This document shows, one piece after another, positions 57,126 to 64,000 of a DNA stretch of 64,000 nucleotides. Position numbers and translations under genes: made by a program. The stretch covers positions 62,001 through 126,000 of the forward strand of contig NZ_ALCH01000001.1 in assembly GCF_000279535.1 (NCBI RefSeq), in the 5' to 3' direction. Each line of letters starts with the position of its first letter. The stretch's first letter is position 1. A model generated the notes under the pieces. That model worked only from the letters and a program-made list of their open reading frames with translations, did no database searches and was not told the DNA's origin. The DNA comes from Streptococcus infantis SPAR10. Its GTDB lineage: Bacteria; Bacillota; Bacilli; Lactobacillales; Streptococcaceae.

Positions 57126-59762
57126 ATGACTTTCATTTACGAAACTTATGATACGGTTAGCAAGTCAGGCTTTAAAAATTTCAAGGAAGAGTTACCTGAT
57201 TATATCACCCAAAATTTAAGATATCCCTTACGATCATACCAGCAGGAAGCACTTGGGCGTTATTTATATTATAAAAATGATGATAATCGTGCTATCCCTG
57301 AACAAGTACTTTATAACATGGCGACTGGTTCTGGGAAGACGCTTTTGATGGCGGCGGTTATCTTGGAAAAGTACCAGCAAGGCGAGCGGAACTTCATCTT
57401 CTTTGTCAATAACGATAATATTCTTACCAAATCCAAGGATAATTTCTTGGAGAGCTCTTCTGGTAAGTACCTTTTTGCGGAAAAGATTGTCATGGATAGG
57501 CAAGTCGTGACAGTTCGTGAAGTGATGGATTTTTCAGATAGCCGTGATGATAGTATTAATATTGTTTTCACTACTATTCAGAAGCTCCACCAAGACCTCA
57601 ATACGCCACGAGAAAATCGCCTCTCTTATGAACAATTTAAGGATATTTCTGTGGTCATGCTGGCAGATGAAGCCCATCACTTGAATGCTGGGTTGGATAC
57701 TAATGAGAAAAAGGATAACACCAGCTGGACTAGCACTATTGAAACTATTCAAAAGACATCCAAAAAATCTAGTATCTTCGAATTTACAGCGACGATTGAT
57801 TTGACCAATCCAACTTTGTCTCAAAAATACGAAAAATCCTTACTTTTCAAGTACGATTTGAAAGAATTTCGACTGGACAAGTATTCGAAAGATGTTCTCT
57901 TTCACTTAGTAGATGGTGATATCAACCATCGTATGCTTCAAGCCATTCTTATCAGTCAATATCGCAAGAAAATCGCTCTGAAAAATGGTATCAACCTAAA
58001 ACCCTTGGTCATGTTCAAGTCGCAGAAGATTGCTGAGAGTCAAGAAAATCTGGACGCATTTTTGGGGGTACTAGACAATCTTTCTCCAGAAGATATTCAA
58101 GCACAGCGTGACCTCGTTTCAGAAATGGACGAAAAATCCAGTATTTTAAAAAAATCCTTCTCTTATTTCGAAAAAACTGGTATTACAGATACTGATTTGG
58201 TGGCGGAACTTCAAGAGGATTTTCGGAAAGAACGCCTGCTTTTAGTTGACGGAAAGAACAAGCATAAAGATAGTCTCAATCTCCTCAATACCTTAGAACT
58301 ACCAACAAATGAAATTCGTGCCATTTTCGCCGTGGATATGCTCAATGAAGGCTGGGATGTTTTGAACCTTTTTGACATTGTTCGTCTCTACAACACTCGA
58401 GATGGGAAAACGACAAAAAACGGCTTTGTCGCAGGAAAAACTACCAACACTGAGAAGCAGTTGATTGGTCGTGGTGCTCGCTATTATCCTTTTGTCATTG
58501 GTGATAATTTTGAAGAAAAATACACTCGAAAATTTGACGAAAATGAAAATCATGAACTTCGGGTGATTGAACAACTCCATTATCATTCTACCAATAATCC
58601 TCGCTACATTTCAGAGCTCAAGCAAGTCTTGCGTGAGTCTGGTATTTTTGATGACCAAAATCTGGAAGAGCGTGAACTGAAGCTCAAGGAGTCATTCAAA
58701 AAAACTCGAACCTACACAGATGGTGTCATTTGGATGAACAAACGCTTATCTTATGAACAATTGTTAGAGCAACGTCAGGAAAATCTTTTTGATACCAACT
58801 TTATTCCTCAGTCGTTCGAAGTTAAACTTCCAACTCATGGTGTGCGAGATATTGAAGCGTTCGACGAGACGACTTACGTCTCGGAGGCGTTAGATGCTAT
58901 GACCTTTAAATTTGGTAAGGTTATCGGAGGTAATATCGTCAGAACGGCTATTAATCGTAATAAGAAGTTTTCATTCGATAATCTTCAAAAAGCTTTTGTT
59001 GGGCTTGCAAGTGTTGCTAGTTTCATTAATATGCTTTCGGATATTGATATGCGAGTGGAGTCTCAGTATAAGTTAGTTAATGATTTGACGCCAGATGATA
59101 AACTTTACGTCGCTGAAAAACTTCTTCATCATATCGAAAAAGACTGGATTGCGACCGAGGAACGTTTCTTTGGTTCGGAAAAATTTGAACAGTATAAGAT
59201 TAAAGACCTGTTTGAGGATAATATTTTACGGAAATATACCATCAATCACCAAAGGCAAGCAGAGTTTGGCTTGTCGCAGAAAAATCCAGCCGAAACCCAA
59301 TATTTCGAAGATTTGGATAATCTGGACTGGTACGCTTACGATGATAACTTTGGCACAAGTGAAGAAAAACTTCTTGTTCGGTTGATTAAGGATTTGATGG
59401 CGGAACTTGAAGAAAAATGGTCAGATATTTACTTGCTCCGAAATGAAAAAGCTGTGAAGATTTATAGTTTCGATAAAGGTCAAGCCTTTGAACCAGACTT
59501 TCTCATGTTTGCTAACGACAAAAAGACAGGAAATGTTTCTTGGCAAATTTTCATTGAACCAAAAGGAAGTCAGTTCTTGGATGCTGATAACACCTTCAAG
59601 AATAGCAAAGAAGGCTGGAAGCAGGAATTCTTGCGTCAGATTTCTGAACGAGATGAGGCAAGAACTTTGATGGACGATGACCGTTATCGAATTGTCGGTT
59701 TACCGTTCTTTAATGAAACCGTCAGTAAGGATGAAGTTAAGGAAGAATTACTAATGCTTTAA
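57126..59762 (+). CDS. res: Type III restriction enzyme helicase/nuclease subunit Res
   Basis: An 878-residue SF2 translocase with C-terminal endonuclease. Walker A NMATGSGKT (about 64-72), DEAH box (181-184), FTAT (220-223), and LIGRGARYYPF (motif VI). The PD-(D/E)xK nuclease is FEPDFLMF ... IFIEPKG (Asp 791, Glu 811, Lys 813). With Mod it cuts when two unmethylated sites lie in suitable orientation. All motifs are intact, so the system should be active. The third operon gene starts 27 nt later. Confidence 0.95.
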   Translation: MTFIYETYDTVSKSGFKNFKEELPDYITQNLRYPLRSYQQEALGRYLYYKNDDNRAIPEQVLYNMATGSGKTLLMAAVILEKYQQGERNFIFFVNNDNILTKSKDNFLESSSGKYLFAEKIVMDRQVVTVREVMDFSDSRDDSINIVFTTIQKLHQDLNTPRENRLSYEQFKDISVVMLADEAHHLNAGLDTNEKKDNTSWTSTIETIQKTSKKSSIFEFTATIDLTNPTLSQKYEKSLLFKYDLKEFRLDKYSKDVLFHLVDGDINHRMLQAILISQYRKKIALKNGINLKPLVMFKSQKIAESQENLDAFLGVLDNLSPEDIQAQRDLVSEMDEKSSILKKSFSYFEKTGITDTDLVAELQEDFRKERLLLVDGKNKHKDSLNLLNTLELPTNEIRAIFAVDMLNEGWDVLNLFDIVRLYNTRDGKTTKNGFVAGKTTNTEKQLIGRGARYYPFVIGDNFEEKYTRKFDENENHELRVIEQLHYHSTNNPRYISELKQVLRESGIFDDQNLEERELKLKESFKKTRTYTDGVIWMNKRLSYEQLLEQRQENLFDTNFIPQSFEVKLPTHGVRDIEAFDETTYVSEALDAMTFKFGKVIGGNIVRTAINRNKKFSFDNLQKAFVGLASVASFINMLSDIDMRVESQYKLVNDLTPDDKLYVAEKLLHHIEKDWIATEERFFGSEKFEQYKIKDLFEDNILRKYTINHQRQAEFGLSQKNPAETQYFEDLDNLDWYAYDDNFGTSEEKLLVRLIKDLMAELEEKWSDIYLLRNEKAVKIYSFDKGQAFEPDFLMFANDKKTGNVSWQIFIEPKGSQFLDADNTFKNSKEGWKQEFLRQISERDEARTLMDDDRYRIVGLPFFNETVSKDEVKEELLML

Positions 59763-59789
59763 TATATGACGTAAATAGGAGATAACAAG

Positions 59790-61271
59790 ATGTATATTGC
59801 TAAAATCAAGCTAGTAAACTTTAAAAGCTTTAAGGGAGAGCATGTTATTGAATTTTCAGAAGGTGTTAATTTTTTCGTAGGAAATAATAACTGTGGTAAG
59901 ACGACAGTTTTTAAAGCAGTCGAATTTATTCAGAGCGGAAAAAATAAGTCAGATTTCGTAACTCAAGGTTTTGATACAGAAAATGTATCTGTTGAAATTG
60001 AATTTAGGGGAGCAGATCTTAGTGAAATAATCAATGATGAAAATCTCAATTTAAATAAATACAGTGAGTATTTAATAGGCAATGAAGATGGGACATATAG
60101 CCTTAGAGTTTTAAGGACGTCACAGGAATGTGAAGTAACACAAGGTAGAAAGACTGTTCCCTTAGATATCTCAAAAGTAAGGATTTATAACCCAAATTCA
60201 ACTGAGGAAGAAGATATAAAAAGGTTCGAAAACCCTACAGGTATTGATAAAACGATTACTGCATTATTTGATGCTCAGTTTGTTTATTCGGATATAAAGA
60301 ATGAAGATTATCAAGATTTTGGTAAGACAAAAATAATAGGTAAAATAATTAATGATATAACAAAAGATTTTCAGAAAGGTGATACTTGGAAAGAATTTCA
60401 AAATGCTCATAAAAAGACTTTTGGAGATGAAGGGTTAGGTAGGATTCTTGAAGGAATTGCGACTAAAATTTCTTCAGTATTAAAAGAGCAATATGGAGAT
60501 GGTGAAGTTCAATTTAACTTTGGGTTACCAGAAATTGATAATTTCTTTAAAACAGGAAATCTTCTACTTTCGGATAATGGTATTTCTACTTCCGTTTCGG
60601 AAAAAGGTACTGGAATGCAACGTGCATTAGCTCTGAGCTTAATTCAGGTTTATGCTGGTGTTCTTGATAACGAAGAGGATACATTATCTAAGCCCATTAT
60701 GTTTTTTATTGATGAACCTGAGACGTTTTTACATCCTAAAGCACAAGATAAACTTATTGATTCACTCAATAAAATTTCTGAAAAATATCAAGTTTTTATT
60801 ACTACTCATTCTCCTTATTTGTTAAAAAAATTTGATAGTAGAACTCAGCAAATCAATATTTTTTCCAAGGATGATGACGGGGTGAATTTTGTATCAGATA
60901 AGCAAGAATTAAATTTATTTGGAGTTTCCTCACCTACAATTGGAGAAATAAATTATACTGCTTTCGGAGTAAATAGTGTAGAATTTCACAATGAGCTATA
61001 TGGTTTTATCCAAGCTAAAGCAATTGACGAAAACGAGAACAATTACAACGAGAGAGAATTTGAACAATGGCTTGTTGGTAGAGGATTAACTCAAAATAGA
61101 GGGTATAATCGCTTATTAAGAAATGGAGACACTCGGCAAGAGCAAAAAACTCTTCCTACTGCAATCCGTAATATCATCTATCATCCAGAAAATCAAAATA
61201 ATAGTTATACTGCAGAAGAGTTGGAAGAGTCAACAGAATTACTTTTGAATATTTTGCATAGTTTAGTGTAA
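59790..61271 (+). CDS. AAA/SMC-like ATPase with C-terminal HEPN-type RNase motif, linked to type III R-M
   Basis: A 493-residue protein. The N-terminal ABC-type ATPase has Walker A GNNNCGKTT (31-39), a signature-like SEKGTGMQRA (270-279), Walker B FFIDEPETFLHP and the H-loop TTHSP (339-343), as in OLD/RloA/PrrC-like ATPases. There is no TOPRIM domain. The C-terminus (about 390-493) is helical and contains TAIRNIIYHPEN: Arg460-Asn461-x3-His465 fits the RNxxxH motif of HEPN ribonucleases. It follows res at 27 nt with AGGAG and ends in the operon terminator. PrrC and RloC are comparable ATPase-HEPN anticodon nucleases guarding type I systems, so an abortive-infection RNase is inferred. AT content and codons suggest horizontal transfer. 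Confidence 0.8.
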   Translation: MYIAKIKLVNFKSFKGEHVIEFSEGVNFFVGNNNCGKTTVFKAVEFIQSGKNKSDFVTQGFDTENVSVEIEFRGADLSEIINDENLNLNKYSEYLIGNEDGTYSLRVLRTSQECEVTQGRKTVPLDISKVRIYNPNSTEEEDIKRFENPTGIDKTITALFDAQFVYSDIKNEDYQDFGKTKIIGKIINDITKDFQKGDTWKEFQNAHKKTFGDEGLGRILEGIATKISSVLKEQYGDGEVQFNFGLPEIDNFFKTGNLLLSDNGISTSVSEKGTGMQRALALSLIQVYAGVLDNEEDTLSKPIMFFIDEPETFLHPKAQDKLIDSLNKISEKYQVFITTHSPYLLKKFDSRTQQINIFSKDDDGVNFVSDKQELNLFGVSSPTIGEINYTAFGVNSVEFHNELYGFIQAKAIDENENNYNEREFEQWLVGRGLTQNRGYNRLLRNGDTRQEQKTLPTAIRNIIYHPENQNNSYTAEELEESTELLLNILHSLV

Positions 61272-61277
61272 AAACAT

Positions 61278-61311
61278 AAACAGGATGTTTTAAATTGAAC
61301 ATCCTGTTTTG
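61278..61311 (+). terminator. Terminator of the restriction-modification operon
   Basis: Stem aacaggatgtt (61279-61289) with aacatcctgtt (61298-61308), then TTT. Confidence 0.85.
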
Positions 61312-61332
61312 GATTATGGGGATATTATCATT

Positions 61333-61361
61333 TTGGACTGCTGTCCGAGCTGTGGTATAAT
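61333..61361 (+). promoter_or_regulatory. Promoter giving a leaderless MATE mRNA
   Basis: TTGGAC (61333-61338), 17-nt spacer, TGG-TATAAT (61353-61361). The ATG at 61368 starts 6 nt after the -10 box. Confidence 0.75.
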
Positions 61362-61367
61362 AGCCTT

Positions 61368-62738
61368 ATGAAAAAAAAGTCAACGGTAGACCTGATTCAT
61401 GGTCCAATCCTTCCTTCACTGATTAGTTTTGCATTACCGATTTTACTGTCCAATATCTTTCAGCAACTATACAATACAGCTGATATTTTGATTGTTGGGC
61501 GTTTTTTGGGACAAAATTCCTTGGCGGCAGTCGGAGCTACGACAGCCATTTTTGATTTGATTATTGGATTTGCCCTCGGAGTCGGAAATGGGATGGGAGT
61601 TGTTATTGCCCGTCTTTACGGTGCTCGTAATTTTACAAAGATTAAAGAGGCTGTTGCAGCGACTTGGATTTTAGGTGCAATCCTGAGTGGTCTTGTGATG
61701 CTGATGGGTTTCTTCGGTCTTTATCCGCTCTTACAATATCTCGAAACACCTGCAGAAATCCTCCCCCAATCCTATGAATACATCTCTATGATTGTCAGCT
61801 GTGTGGGAGTTAGCTTTGCCTATAATCTCTTTGCAGGATTGCTACGCTCGATTGGTGATAGCCTTGCGGCGCTTGCCTTTCTTATCTTTTCAGCCATTGT
61901 TAATGTCATTCTAGATTTATATTTTATTACACAACTGCAGTTGGGTGTTCAGTCTGCAGGTCTTGCAACCATCATCTCGCAAGGTTTGTCCGCTATTCTC
62001 TGTTATTTCTATATCCGAAAGAGTGTTCCAGAGCTTCTTCCAAGCTTGAAGCACTTCAAATGGAATAAGGCTCTCTATGTCGATCTCTTGGAGCAGGGGC
62101 TAGCCATGGGGCTGATGGGTTCAATCGTCTCTGTCGGAAGTGTCATTTTACAATCCTCTGTTAATGGCTTTGGAGCAGTTATTATCAGTGCCCAAACGGC
62201 AGCACGTAGAATCATGGCCTTTGCCCTATTGCCAATGACTGCAATTTCAGCTTCTATGACCACTTTTATCTCTCAAAACTTTGGGGCAAAACGTCCAGAT
62301 CGTATCGTCCAAGGTCTTCGTGTAGGGAGCTATTTGAGTATGGCTTGGGCAACCTTTGCTTGTATGTTCCTATTTTTTGCAAGTCCTAGCCTAGTTTCTT
62401 TCTTAGCGAGTTCAACAGATGGTTACTTGATTGAAAATGGGACCTTGTACCTACGTATTAGTTCTGTTTTCTATCCGTTTTTGAGTCTTTTATTGATTTA
62501 TAGAAATAGTTTGCAAGGACTCGGTCAAAAACTCTTACCCCTCATCTCTAGTTTTATCGAGTTTATCGGGAAAATTGTTTTCGTCGCTTGGATTATTCCA
62601 TGGGCAGGTTATACAGGTGTGATTCTATGTGAACCGCTACTTTGGCTTGTTATGACTGCACAGCTTTATATCTCACTCTCTCAGCATCCTTGGATAAAAG
62701 AAGGCAAGAAAATCTTGGCTGTCGGCGGACAATCCTAG
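61368..62738 (+). CDS. MATE family multidrug/toxin efflux transporter
   Basis: A 456-residue protein with twelve spans in two homologous halves (GPILPSLISFALPILLSNIFQQLYNTADILIVGRFLG is split across the first helices; NGMGVVIARLYGARN lies between helices 2 and 3). It belongs to the NorM/DinF-like MATE class, which exports cationic drugs or metabolites using sodium or protons. It is not the dinF of the recA operon by position. No Shine-Dalgarno sequence is present; the start lies at the expected transcription start. Confidence 0.93.
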   Translation: MKKKSTVDLIHGPILPSLISFALPILLSNIFQQLYNTADILIVGRFLGQNSLAAVGATTAIFDLIIGFALGVGNGMGVVIARLYGARNFTKIKEAVAATWILGAILSGLVMLMGFFGLYPLLQYLETPAEILPQSYEYISMIVSCVGVSFAYNLFAGLLRSIGDSLAALAFLIFSAIVNVILDLYFITQLQLGVQSAGLATIISQGLSAILCYFYIRKSVPELLPSLKHFKWNKALYVDLLEQGLAMGLMGSIVSVGSVILQSSVNGFGAVIISAQTAARRIMAFALLPMTAISASMTTFISQNFGAKRPDRIVQGLRVGSYLSMAWATFACMFLFFASPSLVSFLASSTDGYLIENGTLYLRISSVFYPFLSLLLIYRNSLQGLGQKLLPLISSFIEFIGKIVFVAWIIPWAGYTGVILCEPLLWLVMTAQLYISLSQHPWIKEGKKILAVGGQS

Positions 62739-62791
62739 CTTCATTTATAAAAGAAAAATCCATTTCCTCTAGTGAAAATCGACTAGACTTG

Positions 62792-62800
62792 TGTTATAAT
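62792..62800 (+). promoter_or_regulatory. Extended -10 promoter of the yebC gene
   Basis: TGT-TATAAT (62792-62800), 36 nt before the ATG. Confidence 0.6.
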
Positions 62801-62835
62801 AAGAAAGATTAAAATGTGAAAAAAGGAGATTCCTA

Positions 62836-63552
62836 ATGGGACGTAAATGGGCCAATATCGTAGCCAAGAAAACGGCTAAAGATGGAGCTAACTCTAAAGT
62901 ATATGCAAAATTTGGTGTAGAAATCTATGTAGCAGCTAAAAAAGGTGATCCAGATCCAGAATCAAACTCAGCTTTGAAATTCGTTATCGACCGTGCTAAA
63001 CAAGCGCAAGTGCCAAAACACGTTATTGATAAGGCCTTGGATAAGGCTAAAGGAAATACAGACGAAACCTTTACAGAAGGACGTTACGAAGGCTTTGGGC
63101 CAAATGGTTCAATGCTCATCGTGGATACCTTGACTTCAAACGTTAACCGTACAGCTGCCAATGTCCGTGCTGCTTTTGGTAAAAACGGTGGAAACATGGG
63201 AGCTTCAGGTTCAGTATCTTACCTCTTTGACAACAAGGGTGTCATCGTATTTGCTGGTGACGACGCTGATGCTATCTTTGAACTCTTGCTTGAAGCAGAT
63301 GTCGATGTAGACGATGTAGAAGCAGAAGAAGGAACAATCACTGTTTACACAGCTCCAACTGACCTTCACAAAGCTATTGTGGCTTTGCGTGAATCTGGTA
63401 TCGAAGAATTCCAAGTAACAGAACTTGAGATGATTCCTCAATCAGAAGTTGAGTTGTCAGGTGAAGATTTAGAAACATTCGAAAAATTATACAGCGTACT
63501 TGAAGACGACGAAGACGTACAAAAAATCTACACAAACGTAGATGGATTCTAA
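62836..63552 (+). CDS. YebC/PmpR family regulator (TACO1-like)
   Basis: A 238-residue protein of the conserved YebC family: [20 protein letters not shown] start, [35 protein letters not shown] and an acidic C-terminal region. Long treated as transcription factors, some YebC proteins have been shown to relieve ribosome stalling at proline runs. AAAGGAG precedes the ATG. Confidence 0.94.
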   Translation: MGRKWANIVAKKTAKDGANSKVYAKFGVEIYVAAKKGDPDPESNSALKFVIDRAKQAQVPKHVIDKALDKAKGNTDETFTEGRYEGFGPNGSMLIVDTLTSNVNRTAANVRAAFGKNGGNMGASGSVSYLFDNKGVIVFAGDDADAIFELLLEADVDVDDVEAEEGTITVYTAPTDLHKAIVALRESGIEEFQVTELEMIPQSEVELSGEDLETFEKLYSVLEDDEDVQKIYTNVDGF

Positions 63553-63555
63553 TAA

Positions 63556-63592
63556 AAAAGCGAACAGGCTTAATAGCTGTTCGCTTTTTTGT
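63556..63592 (+). terminator. Terminator after the yebC gene
   Basis: Stem aaaaagcgaacag with ctgttcgcttttt (63556-63590) and T run; also usable by the convergent partial gene. Confidence 0.88.
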
Positions 63593-63596
63593 TATG

Positions 63597-64000
63597 TTAA
63601 ACTTTCACTCCATCATCAGTTTGCTCTTTTCTATCCAAGCCTAGGGCAAATTTACGGATGAGAAGAAACTGGCCGTTTTCCTGCTTTGCGAAAGTGAGTA
63701 CGACTGTCTTGGTGTTTGAACCGAGGGATAGATAGGTGATTCTCTTGATGTCGTAGTCACCTGAGGTTGACTCAATTTCAGAATCTGGTAGTCCATGCTT
63801 GCTGATAATATCTTTATAGTTGGAGCCCCCTTTTCCTCTATTTGCAGTATCACCTTCTATCAAAGCATCGAATTGTTCCTTGGTCCAAGTGAAGGAATCG
63901 GTATCCTCGTCGTCCTCATCCTCATCGATGCTATTATTTGGTAGCGTTCCAAAATCGTCATCTTCTGTTAAAGAGGTTAAACTTCTGTATGGGTGACGAA
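63597..64000 (-). CDS. DUF3862-like secreted protein, C-terminal part (5' end outside window)
   Basis: The minus-strand frame is open to the right edge; about 134 residues are visible. An acidic linker (SIDEDEDDEDTDSF) precedes TWTKEQFDALIEGD and YKDIISKHGLPDSE, a pattern like the DUF3862/SmpA-OmlA-type small domains of streptococcal secreted proteins, often present as tandem copies. An internal start at 63863 would give 88 residues but cuts the domain, so the gene is taken as partial. Confidence 0.7.
   Translation of the reverse strand, partial: RHPYRSLTSLTEDDDFGTLPNNSIDEDEDDEDTDSFTWTKEQFDALIEGDTANRGKGGSNYKDIISKHGLPDSEIESTSGDYDIKRITYLSLGSNTKTVVLTFAKQENGQFLLIRKFALGLDRKEQTDDGVKV

Noticed and set aside
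59790-61271. OLD-family nuclease identity for the ATPase
   Set aside because: The C-terminal half is too short and lacks the acidic TOPRIM motifs; the RNxxxH motif fits HEPN better.

Overview
The window is chromosomal DNA of a mitis-group Streptococcus (S. mitis/oralis/infantis type). Low GC, pneumococcus-like gene content and order (malX-malC-malD-malA-malR next to aspS; mutL-ruvA-tag; corA-uvrA-M24 peptidase; spx-ireB-ruvX-DUF1292-folC; tsaE-GNAT-lytR-cinA-recA), two BOX repeats and a sigmaX-type box before cinA all point there. The pneumococcal dinF-lytA genes do not follow recA, so it is probably not S. pneumoniae itself. I see no tRNA, rRNA, CRISPR array, prophage or complete insertion sequence.

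Layout. 1-4.8 kb: two sortase-anchored surface proteins, the C-terminal part of a giant G5-repeat protein and an adhesin with a mucin-like Thr/Ser stalk. 4.9-7.9 kb: a YfhO-type membrane protein. 8.0-10.8 kb: an operon of small membrane proteins with an HTH regulator, a PspC-domain protein, a DUF3169-like protein and a CPBP-family membrane protease. 10.9-13.6 kb: aspS and a YitT protein. 13.6-23.4 kb: the maltodextrin regulon. MalX-MalC-MalD import maltodextrins, MalQ and MalP break them down, and MalR represses from operators in the divergent malX/malQ promoter region. 23.6-28.7 kb: rlmA, a DUF6110-like protein with an unusual P1B-type ATPase, and tyrS. 28.8-39.4 kb: DNA repair genes (mutL, ruvA, tag, uvrA) mixed with an S66 peptidase, SemiSWEET, DUF1129, CorA and an M24 peptidase.

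39.4-42.6 kb is a magnesium-response locus: strong promoter, M-box (ykoK) riboswitch with terminator, a 23-codon leader ORF with an Asp/Pro/Glu/His-rich start, a long stem-loop overlapping that ORF, a BOX element, then an MgtA-type P-type ATPase. 42.7-54.1 kb is conserved core: spx, lipoproteins, ireB, ruvX, folC, purine permease, tsaE, an LCP cell-wall ligase, cinA and recA. A roughly 200-nt tandem array of paired hairpins with covarying stems lies between the DUF1292 gene and folC.

54.1-61.3 kb is an accessory defence island: a type III restriction-modification pair (mod, res) followed by an SMC/ABC-like ATPase whose C-terminus carries an RNxxxH motif typical of HEPN ribonucleases. The gene order suggests a restriction system with a PrrC/RloC-like second-line RNase. 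mod has an AT-rich, probably exchanged specificity region and a perfect tandem duplication of a 36-bp palindromic unit in its 5' leader. The window ends with a MATE transporter that looks leaderless, a YebC regulator and a partial DUF3862-like protein.
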